DNA from: Candidatus Pacearchaeota archaeon
Lineage (GTDB): Archaea; Nanobdellota; Nanobdellia; Pacearchaeales; GW2011-AR1
Assembly: GCA_018304025.1 (NCBI GenBank)
Contig: JAGVXA010000003.1
Span: 1 to 59,036 of the forward strand
Length of the DNA: 59,036 nt
Direction: 5' to 3'
A program made the translations under genes and the position numbers. How positions within the stretch are numbered: the first letter of the stretch is position 1; each line of letters opens with the position of its first letter. Positions 31,823 through 41,047 of the stretch are shown here, one piece after another. Under the pieces are notes generated by a model. The model did not search any database. It saw only the letters and a list, made by a program, of their open reading frames with translations, and was not told the DNA's origin.

Positions 31823-33874
31823 ATGAAAAAGGAGTTGTGTTTTGCATTAATTATAATAGGACTAATTATATTCTCTGGAATTGTTATCGCTGAGGAAGAA
31901 ACAGCACAGATTGACAAGGCGTATGGATGCTTGAAAGACAGAATAACTGAAACTACTTCTTTATCTCTGGAAGAATCTGTGTTCAGTGTTTTGGCGCTGG
32001 GAAACAACAACAAAGCTGTCAAGAAAATTGAAGAAATGAAAAGTTCTTCAGAGGCTTGCTGGCCGAAAAGCGGATGCACGATAAAAGAAACTGCGCAGGT
32101 TGCTTTGGCTTACGACAGAATTGGAAAGAATACGAATGACCTAACTAAATGGCTCTTGTCGAAAAATGGGACTGCTTCCGGATTAATCTGGTTCCTGCAA
32201 ATTATAACAGAGGATAATAAACCAGATACTTGCGACGTAAGTTACGACGGCGGGACTTATACTTTTGCAATTGGCGAAGACATGAAATTAAAGGGGGTTG
32301 GGGGAAATTGCTTGAGTGTTGACAGCAAAGGATACTGGCTTCGGATTTCAAATAACTGCGTGAATAAAGAATTTGTAGTTTCCTGCGACAAGGGATTCAA
32401 GACTAATCTTTTATACACTAAAGGAGCTGGAGGAACAATTTATGTTTCTTCTGAAACGCACGGTGCTGCTGCAAAAGGAACTACGACTGAAAAAATCGGG
32501 GCGCAATGTTTCTTAGTTGGGGGAAGCTGTGATTATGAATCAACTTTGTGGGCTGCGACAGCTGTCTATGCTATAACTGGAGAGACAGGCGACTTTATTC
32601 CTTACTTGAAATCGCTGGCTTCTGAATACGAAAAATATTTTCCGAGCGCGTTTTTAGTTTACATGACTCAAGAGAGTGACGAGCATTACCAATATATTAT
32701 TGAAAATAAAAATCGGGGAGGATACTGGCAGTTTGGGGCTGATAAATATTTTGACACTTCTCTGGCGATGCTGGCTTTGAGTGATACTGACATAAGAAGC
32801 CAGGGAACTGTTGATTATTTATTGACGGGGGCGGGGAAACAAACTGAGAAAGGATGCTGGAACAGCGACAACATAAGAGATACTGCGTTTATTTTATATT
32901 CTGGCTCTTGGGTGATGGCTGTCGATGGCAACGGAGGAACTGGTGGAGATGTTCCGGATAATCCTTCTTCTGCAACTTGCAACAACGGAGAAATTGAAAG
33001 CAATGAAGTTTGCGAATGCGGAGACGATGAAGAATGTGGAAATGCTGATGATGATTTAGACGACGAGAATTGCACTTCGTTGGGGTTTGAGTCTGGAGAT
33101 TTGTTCTGCAAAGACGGATGCACGAATTTTGACAAGGGAGATTGTGCTGGAGAAGAAAATTATAATCCTAATACTATTACTGCCTGCGAGCTGGACAACT
33201 ATTGTGTTTCTGGAATATTTGACTGCAGAGACGCCGGCGGAAATATATTGCCGGATGACACTTATCCCTGCGAAACTTGGGATAAAGTTTGCTGTACCGT
33301 GGATGCTGCTGCTAATTTAGAAATGTGCTCTGACTTGGACGGAAGTGTCTGCGGATTCGACGAGGAATGCTCTGGAAGTGCTGTTGAAGCTGCTGACGGA
33401 ACTTGCTGCAAGGGAGTATGTGCTGCTGTTTCCGAAGAAAACGAGTGCGCGAACAGCGGAGGAACTTGCAAGACTGTCTGCGGAAACGACGAAGAAAGCT
33501 CGAGTTATTCGTGTCTGGATTCTGGAAAAATCTGCTGCGCGAGTTCTGGAGGGACAACCACTAGTGAAGGAATTTCAAAATGGTGGATTATAATTTTGAT
33601 TATTTTAATTTTGCTGGTTCTTGCTGCAATTATTTTCAGAAATAAGTTGAGAGTTTGGTGGTTCAAATTCCGAGGGAATGCAAGGTCGCAGAGGATTGGG
33701 GGCGGGGCTCCTCCTGGTTCGCTGGGAAGAATGATGCCGCGTCCTATTCCGAGATTTGGATTTGGGCAGCCGCCGAGAGCGCCGATTGGAAGAGCGCCTG
33801 TCCGGCAAGTTTCTTCTGCAAAAGACAAAGAAATGGAAGAAACGATGAAGAAACTGAAGAAGATGAGCGAGTGA
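31823..33874 (+). CDS. Secreted alpha/alpha-toroid-like protein with Cys modules and C-terminal anchor
   Basis: Signal peptide (residues 1-25). Then about 330 residues of repeated helical units with the look of prenyltransferase/squalene-cyclase-type toroids (SLEESVFSVLALGNNNKAVK, TIKETAQVALAYDRIGKN, YESTLWAATAVYAITG, FDTSLAMLALSD). A 56-residue Cys module follows that is nearly duplicated in a neighbour (CNNGEIESNEVCECGDDEEC), then more Cys-rich repeats, a transmembrane helix (WWIIILIILILLVLAAIIF) and a Pro/Arg-rich cytosolic tail. A box overlapping TTTAAATA is 27 nt upstream. A scaffold, adhesin or proteolysis-linked role is possible; no catalytic residues were assigned. Confidence 0.75.
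   Translation: MKKELCFALIIIGLIIFSGIVIAEEETAQIDKAYGCLKDRITETTSLSLEESVFSVLALGNNNKAVKKIEEMKSSSEACWPKSGCTIKETAQVALAYDRIGKNTNDLTKWLLSKNGTASGLIWFLQIITEDNKPDTCDVSYDGGTYTFAIGEDMKLKGVGGNCLSVDSKGYWLRISNNCVNKEFVVSCDKGFKTNLLYTKGAGGTIYVSSETHGAAAKGTTTEKIGAQCFLVGGSCDYESTLWAATAVYAITGETGDFIPYLKSLASEYEKYFPSAFLVYMTQESDEHYQYIIENKNRGGYWQFGADKYFDTSLAMLALSDTDIRSQGTVDYLLTGAGKQTEKGCWNSDNIRDTAFILYSGSWVMAVDGNGGTGGDVPDNPSSATCNNGEIESNEVCECGDDEECGNADDDLDDENCTSLGFESGDLFCKDGCTNFDKGDCAGEENYNPNTITACELDNYCVSGIFDCRDAGGNILPDDTYPCETWDKVCCTVDAAANLEMCSDLDGSVCGFDEECSGSAVEAADGTCCKGVCAAVSEENECANSGGTCKTVCGNDEESSSYSCLDSGKICCASSGGTTTSEGISKWWIIILIILILLVLAAIIFRNKLRVWWFKFRGNARSQRIGGGAPPGSLGRMMPRPIPRFGFGQPPRAPIGRAPVRQVSSAKDKEMEETMKKLKKMSE
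32978..33145 (+). repeat. Cys-rich coding module, copy 1
   Basis: A 168-bp coding module (56 residues, start CNNGEIESNEVCECG, end CTNFDKGDC) that recurs at 39687-39854 with high identity at both protein and DNA level. It resembles the repeat type with CXNGXXE...EXCDDG found in Myxococcus-type Cys-rich repeats. Confidence 0.7.
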
Positions 33875-33888
33875 TTTTTTTGGGTAAA

Positions 33889-33896
33889 TTTATAAA
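33889..33896 (+). promoter_or_regulatory. TATA-like box of the 743-aa secreted protein
   Basis: TTTATAAA 29 nt upstream of the ATG at 33918. It decides against the TTG start listed in the ORF track. Confidence 0.6.
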
Positions 33897-33917
33897 TATT
33901 GAATTGGTGGATTGGGT

Positions 33918-36146
33918 ATGAAAAAGAGCGTGAATATTTCTTTTGGGAAATTGTTTTTTGGAGTGATATTATTTTTTGGAGTGGTTGTTTTGGGCGCGGG
34001 GGGCGTGAGCGGTGCTTGCACTTGCAATGGTGCTATAACTGATTTGACTATAATCGAATCACCAGGTTCTTGTCCTCAAGAATATGGTCTTGTTGGTAAT
34101 TTTTTGGCGTTTGGGAGTAAAAGTTATTACCTATGCTCCAGAGAAAAAAATGTTGTTGAGGGTGGCATTCTTATTAGTGCTTTGTTTTTGTCTGGTCCGT
34201 ATGACTTGGGTAAGGTACCTCTGGATCCGTGCTCTGGCAAAAATTACGAATTTGCCTATCAAGTTTATGAAAAAGTCTATGTTTTATGCAGTTACACAAA
34301 ACAATGCGGCAATACCGTCAGTTATTTTGATAGCTTATCACTTGTGATTCCTCCTAGTTGCCCTTCTGGTTTTTCGCCTTTGTTGACATTTTATTCTGAA
34401 GGTAACAGATTGATGTGCGACAAAAGTTTATGGTCTGCTTGTTCTTCTTGCGGTGACGGAACTTGCAATACCGATGAAACCTGTTCTAGTTGCGTTGCAG
34501 ATTGTGGAAAATGTGATGGGGTAACATGCAGTTCATCAAGCGAATGCAAGGGAGGTTATTGCTGCGGTTCTCCTTTGACTTGTCACTCAAGTTCTTGTTC
34601 TACTCCATGCACAAGCGATTCTCAATGCACTGGTGGTGCGTATAGTGATTTAAGATGCGATGGCACGAAGAAAGTAAACTGCATTGCGTTGGGCGGTTGT
34701 TTCTATTATGTCAGTACTGATTGTGCTGATAATAATGTTTGTACGACGGAGGAGTCTTGCAGCAATCCTGACGGTATTGGTGGTGACGACGCAATTTGTA
34801 CATATACTAATGCAGTAGACGGCACTTCGTGTGATGGCGGTACTAAAATATGTGTGGGCGGAACCTGCATATCTCCTACAGCCTCTTGCTCTGAACCTGC
34901 TGAATGCAAATCGGAGTGCGGAGATGGAGAAAAAGAAATTACTACGATGATTTGCTCAGGATCAGATGAATGCTGTGCAGAAGAAACAGAATGCGTTGGT
35001 GTGGGTCTACAGTGTAAATCAGAATGTGACTCAGAAACAGAAAATATAGTTACTGAGCTAACATGTTCTGGAGAAGACAAATGTTGTGCAAATAAAGCAA
35101 CATGCCCCCGAAATTGCGACGGAAAAGTATGCGGAGATGATGGCTGTGGGGGAATTTGTGGAGATTGTCCTACCGGTCAGTCCTGCGATAATACTCTTGG
35201 GGACTGTGTTGATTGTTCGACAGGTTCAGTTGCGTTGTCTTGGTTAGATGAAGATGGTGATCTAATAGAAGAAGATGAAAAAGCGTATACGGGACAAACA
35301 GTTAATGCGCGTGTTAGTTCGGGAGCTGGGTGCGCGTATACTATTACAAAGTTTGACATCTATGAGGATACGAGTTGGTGGAAAACTTTTGATGACCTTG
35401 TGGTATCTTATTTAGATACAGAAAAAGGAGAAACAGATAGTTCAGGCAGCGATGGGACAGTAAGCAAGGAATGGGAAATTGAAGACGATGCAGATGAAGC
35501 AAATTATTATTTTAAACTTAAATTTTTAAGTGGAGAAGAAGCAACAAGCGAGAATTTAGAAGTTATTCAATGCGCAGAGGGTTATGTTCGCGGGGGAGCT
35601 ACATATGACATAGAAACGTGCGACGATTATAATCGGCTGGGAAATTATGCAAGGGAGCAATGTGAGACGTGCGGCACTGTTAAGATTGCATTGGAAGAAC
35701 TTGAAGAGTACATTCAGAAAAATCCTTCGCTTGCAGATAAAAAAAATTTTGGGACTGCAAGATGTTATTGGGGCGGAGAGGCGGGAGTTGATTCAACTAA
35801 AAAATGTAGGTTTGCTGTAGATGACAATCCAGGGCTTGGAGGAAAGATGTGCTCTTATGAAGTTACTGCCGAAGAATGCAAAGTTGACGACGACATTAGG
35901 ACAATTAGCTATTATGAAAAAGAGATAGATATAGACGGCAATTTTGTAAATCCTAATACATGTGATACGACTGAAATTACAGAAACTATCCCATGTCCGC
36001 GAAGCACAAGGCTTCCTTTCTTTAGCTGGGTTAATCTTATCGCGATTGTAACTCTAATTGCTGTGATTTATTTAATCTGGAATTATTTGGGGAAGCGAAA
36101 GAAGAGATTGGGCAAGAAAAAATCGAGAAATTTGGGGAAGAGATAA
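33918..36146 (+). CDS. Large secreted Cys-rich protein with C-terminal anchor
   Basis: Signal peptide (GKLFFGVILFFGVVVLGAGG). Many short Cys units follow, including CGDGTCNTDETCSSCVADCG, which is shared with the 325-codon exported gene near the left edge, CKSECGDGEKEITTMICSG-type repeats, and CGDDGCGGICGDCPTGQSC. The last 280 residues are a beta domain plus a Cys segment ending in a transmembrane helix (VNLIAIVTLIAVIYLIWNYL) and a Lys/Arg tail. This region is paralogous to the end of the 798-aa protein (ACxDY...YAxxQC; DxxRTIxYxxKExD). Likely disulfide-rich cell-surface protein; ligand unknown. Start from the 29-nt promoter rule. Confidence 0.75.
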   Translation: MKKSVNISFGKLFFGVILFFGVVVLGAGGVSGACTCNGAITDLTIIESPGSCPQEYGLVGNFLAFGSKSYYLCSREKNVVEGGILISALFLSGPYDLGKVPLDPCSGKNYEFAYQVYEKVYVLCSYTKQCGNTVSYFDSLSLVIPPSCPSGFSPLLTFYSEGNRLMCDKSLWSACSSCGDGTCNTDETCSSCVADCGKCDGVTCSSSSECKGGYCCGSPLTCHSSSCSTPCTSDSQCTGGAYSDLRCDGTKKVNCIALGGCFYYVSTDCADNNVCTTEESCSNPDGIGGDDAICTYTNAVDGTSCDGGTKICVGGTCISPTASCSEPAECKSECGDGEKEITTMICSGSDECCAEETECVGVGLQCKSECDSETENIVTELTCSGEDKCCANKATCPRNCDGKVCGDDGCGGICGDCPTGQSCDNTLGDCVDCSTGSVALSWLDEDGDLIEEDEKAYTGQTVNARVSSGAGCAYTITKFDIYEDTSWWKTFDDLVVSYLDTEKGETDSSGSDGTVSKEWEIEDDADEANYYFKLKFLSGEEATSENLEVIQCAEGYVRGGATYDIETCDDYNRLGNYAREQCETCGTVKIALEELEEYIQKNPSLADKKNFGTARCYWGGEAGVDSTKKCRFAVDDNPGLGGKMCSYEVTAEECKVDDDIRTISYYEKEIDIDGNFVNPNTCDTTEITETIPCPRSTRLPFFSWVNLIAIVTLIAVIYLIWNYLGKRKKRLGKKKSRNLGKR

Positions 36147-36358
36147 TTAGTGTGATAATATCGAGAAATTGCTTGCGCAATTTCCGAATATTTCATGATA
36201 ACCATCTACTTGGTTTTATTGGATATTTAAGATTATTATACTGATAACTGACATAATAAAATTTCCGAAAATTTTGATAATTATTAAGACGACGAAGATT
36301 TATGATAATTAATTCTTGGTAATTTAGATGATAATTAGATTTGGTTTGCGAATTTTAA
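36147..36358. other. AT-rich intergenic region with stem-loop
   Basis: It holds a perfect stem-loop and several imperfect copies of GATAATTA near 36270-36345. No small gene with a promoter and no tRNA was seen. It separates two convergent genes, so the hairpin may mark a transcript end. Confidence 0.4.
36165..36184. other. Perfect 8-bp stem-loop
   Basis: GAAATTGC, loop TTGC, GCAATTTC, 19 bp after the stop of the 743-aa protein gene. No T-run follows, so a classical terminator is not proven. It may protect or process the mRNA 3' end. Confidence 0.45.
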
Positions 36359-36619
36359 TTATTTCTTTTTTGAGAGTTTGGAATTTATTTCTTCGAGATT
36401 GACAACTATTTTGTTTAGGGCTTGGAATAATTTTCTTTGGCTGAAAGCGTTGAAGATTTTTTCTATTATGAGAATTGTGAAATAAATTATCACTAAAATT
36501 GCGATGACTTGAGTGATGCCTGTTACCAAAGAGATTTTTGCAATTAATTCAGGGGGAAGAAGCTGTGATGCGCTGGATGTTACTCCCGACGCAATTTCGT
36601 TTGCTATGGGTTCTGCCAT
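36359..36619 (-). CDS. Small single-helix membrane protein, 86 aa
   Basis: A soluble N-terminal part (SGVTSSASQLLPPELIAKIS), one transmembrane helix (VIAILVIIYFTILIIEKIF) and a helical, basic C-terminus (LFQALNKIVVNLEEINSKLS). It shares one TATA-like box with the divergently transcribed 798-aa secreted protein; both starts are exactly 29 nt from the box edges. Shared control suggests a link to the surface protein. No family recognised. Confidence 0.7.
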   Translation of the reverse strand: MAEPIANEIASGVTSSASQLLPPELIAKISLVTGITQVIAILVIIYFTILIIEKIFNAFSQRKLFQALNKIVVNLEEINSKLSKKK

Positions 36620-36640
36620 TTTATAGAGTGGGGAAATAGT

Positions 36641-36648
36641 TTTATATA
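36641..36648. promoter_or_regulatory. Single TATA-like box serving two divergent genes
   Basis: TTTATATA read forward is 29 nt before the ATG at 36670; the same eight bases read in reverse (TATATAAA) are 29 nt before the ATG at 36619. One near-symmetric box appears to serve both leaderless transcripts. Confidence 0.6.
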
Positions 36649-36669
36649 GTTTCTGATTTTGTTATTTTA

Positions 36670-39066
36670 ATGGGGCAAGGTGGAAAAGAGGAAGTTAGAA
36701 TTTTTGTTATTTTTCTGTTAGGAATAATCTTATTCAGCGGCTGTGTTAGTGCTGCCTGCGACTGGTACAATGCTTTCCCATTTGAGACGGGAAATGCTGC
36801 CTGCGCAAGACACTCTGCAAACAGCATATGCAAACAAACTACATTTAATTTTTTCCGTGGCTGCGACGGGCGCACGCTGACTGGATGTTTAAACTGCGTT
36901 GACTGCTGCACGTGCATCGAAGACAGCGATTGCGGAACAACTCAGTGCGTTCAGAGTGATAGTGGCTGGGAATATGACGTGTATACTTGTTCTGCCGACG
37001 GCAATTGCTTAAGCAGCGGTACGCCATGCGCTGGCACTTGCGACGCAAGCAAGGGCGGATGCTTGGAATGTAAAACTGATGATGACTGCGATACTGGAGA
37101 AACATGCGACGCGACAAATAATTGTGTTGGCGGAGAGGAAGAAGAGACTTGCGATGGATTGAGCTGCACTTCTGCCTGCGAAGATTATTGCGAAAGTTTA
37201 GGCAAGATTTGCTCTAATGGAAATTGTATTGCGCAAGGTGTTTTGCCTTGCCCGAGAACTTGCACGACTGCGGCAGACTGCGTTCCTTGCTGCAACGGGC
37301 TCAAATACGAACACGGCACACCGACTTGTGTTGCAGGAATTTGCAAGTATGCTGGAGAATTTACCTGCCCAACTGGCGGAGGATGCAGTGATGAAAAGGG
37401 CTGCTGCGGGACATTGAGAGAAGACTGCTGCGACGGAAAGATTTGCTATGGAGGTTTGAGCTGCGGTACTGACAGAATCTGCAGGAATACCTGCACTTCA
37501 GAAAAAGAGAGCACGTTTAGATGCAGCGGAAGTCAAAGCCAGAAATGCATTGAAGACAGCGACGGCAATTTTATTTGGAAAGATTATGGGGACTGCGGCG
37601 CACTAAATTCTGAATGCGATCCTTTAACAGGACTTTGCGATTCGCCTATCGGAGGAACATGCAAGGGAAGTTTGGATTGCATGGAAATACAAGCTGCGCC
37701 AGAAAGCCTGATTCCATCTGTTGCCTGCTGCGGTTTAAACAGTTATCAGGTGTGCGAAAAAATTGGAAGCAGATGGGGCGGAATGCCTGCTGAAGGTATT
37801 GCTTGTTCTGAAGGAAAAATATGCAGCGGCGAATCTGGCGTGTGGCAGCCAAGAGAATCTGCGTCGGAAATACCATGCACTTATCCTTGTGACGCAAAAT
37901 CTTATACAAATGGAACTTATTTTAAGTGCAGCGGCTCCCAGCAAATTAATTCCAAATATTCTAAGAACGAGTGTGTTGATGAACCTCCGATTCTCTGCGA
38001 AGAAGGATGCGACGCTGCGACTGGGCAATGCAAGGAAAGCGCGCCTTGCGGAAGCCGTGAAGGAACATCCTGTTGTTCGACAGAACCGAAATGCAGTTCT
38101 GAAATAGATTTGGCTTGCAATAATGACACGGGAAAATGCGAGCACTGCGGAAGAAAGGGGGAAAGGTCCTGCAGTGATGGATGCGGCAGCGGATTAATTA
38201 CTGGAGATGACGGAATATGCGGAGACTGTGATATTCTCGAATTGAGATGGGATGGCGAAAAAAAAGAAAAAATAAACACGAGCGTGGAAAATCAAAAAGT
38301 ATATGCTGTTGTTGAAGGAAGCAGCGCCTGCCATGCATCTGGATTTAAATTAGACAGCCTAACAATTTATGAAAAAAATTCTCTTTTGGAATTTCTAAAT
38401 GACGAAGTTGATTCCGCGTCTGGAGATGAATTATTATTTGACTCAAAGAACCAAGTAAAGTTTGAATGGATTTCTGAAATGGGGCAAAGCACTGAACCGA
38501 AATATTTTTTTGAAATAACTTATGAAAAAAATAAAAAACTGAAGAGTTATGATTTGGGTGTTTTATTCTGCAACAGCTGGTACAGAAAGGGCAGTGATTT
38601 GAAGAAGATAATGGCTTGCGAAGATTACACTAAAGTTGAGGGATACGCTAAAACCCAGTGCCTTGCTGATTGTTCGGGTGTTGGCGTGAAAGAATCTGCG
38701 TCGCTAGGATACGCTGGAATGCAGACTCCTGCGTGCGGGTGGGTTGATGAAAAATGCGCATTGATATATCAAGATGAGAAAGAGGGAGCTGAAGGAACAA
38801 GATATAATTGCGCAATTGAATATGACAAATTAGACGAATGTGATTCAAGCGACTCTCTTAGGACGATTATTTATCGGGGCAAGGAACTGGACAGCAGCGG
38901 AAAAGTTATTGCGGGCAGCACTAAATGCGGCGCTGGATGCGGAACAGATATTTGCACAAAACAAGTTTTATGCCCTGGAATTGTAAAAATGCCTTTCTTT
39001 GGAATTATCAATTTAGTAATTGCCCTGATGCTTATTGGAGCGATTTATTTTATAAAAAGAAAATGA
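36670..39066 (+). CDS. Large secreted Cys-rich protein, paralog of the 743-aa protein
   Basis: Signal peptide (IFVIFLLGIILFSGCVSA). About 480 residues of Cys-dense units follow (CLNCVDCCTCIEDSDCGTTQC, CKTDDDCDTGETCDATNNC, CCGTLREDCCDGKICYGGLSC), many of the xDxDC-type found in short disulfide repeats. The C-terminal 270 residues are paralogous to the 743-aa protein and end in the helix IINLVIALMLIGAIYFI plus KRK. The ATG has the shared TTTATATA box at 29 nt. The gene overlaps the next by 4 nt. Likely a surface protein; function unknown. Confidence 0.75.
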   Translation: MGQGGKEEVRIFVIFLLGIILFSGCVSAACDWYNAFPFETGNAACARHSANSICKQTTFNFFRGCDGRTLTGCLNCVDCCTCIEDSDCGTTQCVQSDSGWEYDVYTCSADGNCLSSGTPCAGTCDASKGGCLECKTDDDCDTGETCDATNNCVGGEEEETCDGLSCTSACEDYCESLGKICSNGNCIAQGVLPCPRTCTTAADCVPCCNGLKYEHGTPTCVAGICKYAGEFTCPTGGGCSDEKGCCGTLREDCCDGKICYGGLSCGTDRICRNTCTSEKESTFRCSGSQSQKCIEDSDGNFIWKDYGDCGALNSECDPLTGLCDSPIGGTCKGSLDCMEIQAAPESLIPSVACCGLNSYQVCEKIGSRWGGMPAEGIACSEGKICSGESGVWQPRESASEIPCTYPCDAKSYTNGTYFKCSGSQQINSKYSKNECVDEPPILCEEGCDAATGQCKESAPCGSREGTSCCSTEPKCSSEIDLACNNDTGKCEHCGRKGERSCSDGCGSGLITGDDGICGDCDILELRWDGEKKEKINTSVENQKVYAVVEGSSACHASGFKLDSLTIYEKNSLLEFLNDEVDSASGDELLFDSKNQVKFEWISEMGQSTEPKYFFEITYEKNKKLKSYDLGVLFCNSWYRKGSDLKKIMACEDYTKVEGYAKTQCLADCSGVGVKESASLGYAGMQTPACGWVDEKCALIYQDEKEGAEGTRYNCAIEYDKLDECDSSDSLRTIIYRGKELDSSGKVIAGSTKCGAGCGTDICTKQVLCPGIVKMPFFGIINLVIALMLIGAIYFIKRK

Positions 39067-40505
39067 ATAAAAAAATATTTTTGCTGATAATTGCTTGCAT
39101 GCTTTTTTCCAGAGCTGGGGCAATTTCAAGCGATTTGAAAGAAACATACCGTCCGAGCGAGACAGCGATTGTAAAACTTTCCGGGAATATTTTGGAGCCG
39201 ATTTCTCTTTCACAGATTAAAATAAAGAGAGTTAATCAGGCAGTTGGATTCGAGGGAGATGCTGCCAAAATTGGAGATGATTATTACATCTGGTTTATTG
39301 CTCCGCTGAATACAAACAATTATACTTTGGTTGTGGAGGATGTTTATACGACTTATGGGGGAGTTTCAGTGATAGCAGAGTTTTATCAAGAGTTTATTGT
39401 TGCTGGAGAACAGATAGATTATTCTGTAAATCCTGGCGCGATTTTTGAAACAGATAATTTTGAGATTGTTGTGAATCTTTACGAAGATTTTGACAAACTG
39501 ATAAGCATTGATTTTCCGGAAGTCAGAGATTTTGTTTTGAAGCCTGGAATTAATTATGTTGATTTTTCTGTTGAAGATACTGCTGGAACGCAAATAACGA
39601 CGATTAATGTAGGAGATTATACAATTCCAGCTTATATTGTTGGGAAGGGAGTTGAGGAAGAAATTATCGTACCTGACTCTGAAAGCTGCAATAATGGAGA
39701 AATAGAAAACGATGAAGTTTGCGAGTGCGGAGACGATGAAGAATGCGGAAATTCAGATGATGATTTGGACGGGGAGAACTGCACGAGTTTTGGTTTTGAT
39801 TCTGGAAATTTGTTCTGCAAAGACGGATGCACGAATTTTGACAAAGATGATTGCGCTTATGAAGAGGAGGTTACAGCAAAAAATTATTTTTTCAGATTTA
39901 ATCCGCGAATGATTAAAGGAACTGTTTTGATTTCGGAGCAGTCTGGAGAATATAGATTTGGAATTATTAACCTTGGAGAAGAAATTATTGAGAATGTGTC
40001 TTTAGAATATAACGAAGAAATGTTTCTTATTTACCCTGACGGCGGAGTAGATATTGATATTAATGAAACTGTTTATTTTAACTTGAGCTTGAAGGGATTT
40101 AACGACGACATAAGGGAAGTTGTCAAGGCGAGCGCTGGCGGCAAGGAAGATTACCTGCTGATTAAGATTACTGGGACGACTGATGAAGGAGAAACAACAA
40201 CGGAATATATTGGAGAAGAAAGCGCAACTGAGCCGTTATATTACTGCTCTGAACTGAACGGGCTGAAATGCACTGGAGATGAAGCGTGTTCTGAAACTGA
40301 AAAAGTCACGATTGATGAATCTGCCTGCTGTGTCGGAACTTGCGCGGAACCTGAAAGCGGGGGAAGTTATGCGTGGGTAGGTTATTTGATTGCTGGAATT
40401 GTGATTCTAGGATTGATAATTATTTGGGTGAAATACAAAAAGGCAGGGGGAGAAAAAAATCCTTTGGAGAGGCAGGTCAGAGAAATAGAGAAAAAAATGC
40501 GCTAG
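39063..40505 (+). CDS. Exported beta-sandwich protein with Cys module and anchor, 480 aa
   Basis: The ATG at 39063 overlaps the previous stop (ATGA), and the signal peptide KIFLLIIACMLFSRAGA starts there; the longer track ORF extends into the previous gene without support. Order: beta domain, the Cys module shared with the toroid protein (CNNGEIENDEVCECGDDEEC), a second beta domain, a Cys pair region (CSELNGLKCTGDEACSETEK), a transmembrane helix (VGYLIAGIVILGLIIIWV) and a basic tail. Translational coupling suggests a complex with the 798-aa protein. Confidence 0.75.
   Translation: MNKKIFLLIIACMLFSRAGAISSDLKETYRPSETAIVKLSGNILEPISLSQIKIKRVNQAVGFEGDAAKIGDDYYIWFIAPLNTNNYTLVVEDVYTTYGGVSVIAEFYQEFIVAGEQIDYSVNPGAIFETDNFEIVVNLYEDFDKLISIDFPEVRDFVLKPGINYVDFSVEDTAGTQITTINVGDYTIPAYIVGKGVEEEIIVPDSESCNNGEIENDEVCECGDDEECGNSDDDLDGENCTSFGFDSGNLFCKDGCTNFDKDDCAYEEEVTAKNYFFRFNPRMIKGTVLISEQSGEYRFGIINLGEEIIENVSLEYNEEMFLIYPDGGVDIDINETVYFNLSLKGFNDDIREVVKASAGGKEDYLLIKITGTTDEGETTTEYIGEESATEPLYYCSELNGLKCTGDEACSETEKVTIDESACCVGTCAEPESGGSYAWVGYLIAGIVILGLIIIWVKYKKAGGEKNPLERQVREIEKKMR
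39687..39854 (+). repeat. Cys-rich coding module, copy 2
   Basis: The same 168-bp length as the copy at 32978 and close at both DNA and protein level (CNNGEIENDEVCECG ... CTNFDKDDC), embedded between beta domains in a different protein context. Confidence 0.7.
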
Positions 40506-41017
40506 GATTTTTTATTTTTTGATTTTTTCTTAGATGGTTTCTTTTTTATTTGCTTTTTTGCAAAAGATTGAGGGAGATTTTTCTGTTGCTGCTGAAATAA
40601 ATGCGGCGCAATTTCTTTTAATTTTTGCAATAGCGTATTTCTTTCAACGATTGTGTTTTTTGTTACGGCGTCGTAATGGTGCAGTCTCTGCGTGATTGCG
40701 TTTCCTATTTCATTCATTTCAGTGTTGGAGATTGCAATTCTTTCCGGGCTGATTATCTCGACGTGGGAGGGCATGTAGGTAAAAAGAGTCATTACATAAC
40801 TTTGCAGAGAGTCTAATTCCACGTCGACTTCTGCAAACGAAGTGAAAAGCGTTTGAGAATCCTTAACTGGCTGCGGCTCGTGAATAACCTTATTTGTAAT
40901 TTTTACGCCTGCTTCTGAGCCGAGCTTGAGAACCAGTGTTGTCAGTGCCTCCATTACATGCTCTTTGGGGCGGCCTAAAATTTCCAATAAAAGTGTTGCA
41001 TTAATTTTGTAATCCAT
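40502..41017 (-). CDS. Unrecognised cytosolic 171-aa protein
   Basis: An alpha/beta protein (INATLLLEILGRPKEHVMEA, LFTSFAEVDVELDSLQSYVM, PSHVEIISPERIAISNTEMN) with a helical C-terminus and a Lys-rich tail (KKQIKKKPSKKKSKNKKS). No signal peptide or membrane segment is seen, unlike its neighbours. A TTTTAAAA box lies 29 nt upstream. It converges with the exported gene, overlapping by 4 nt. The segment layout recalls a small regulatory or RNA-binding protein, but no family match was made. Confidence 0.68.
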   Translation of the reverse strand: MDYKINATLLLEILGRPKEHVMEALTTLVLKLGSEAGVKITNKVIHEPQPVKDSQTLFTSFAEVDVELDSLQSYVMTLFTYMPSHVEIISPERIAISNTEMNEIGNAITQRLHHYDAVTKNTIVERNTLLQKLKEIAPHLFQQQQKNLPQSFAKKQIKKKPSKKKSKNKKS

Positions 41018-41047
41018 GTTTTAACTTGGCAAGAGGGGTTTTAAAAT

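Noticed and set aside
36147-36358. C/D box small RNA or tRNA in the intergenic region
   Set aside because: CTGA and TGATAA sequences occur, but not in the C-D'-C'-D order or spacing; no tRNA arms were seen. AT-rich sequence gives such words by chance.
37735-38145. Long antisense ORFs within the Cys-rich secreted genes (also near 34706 and 33505)
   Set aside because: Cys codon richness on the coding strand suppresses stops on the other strand; translations lack any domain or start signal.
38925-39062. N-terminal extension of the 480-aa exported protein in the ORF track
   Set aside because: The extension overlaps the 3' end of the previous gene in another frame, and the signal peptide begins at the ATG overlapping that gene's stop.
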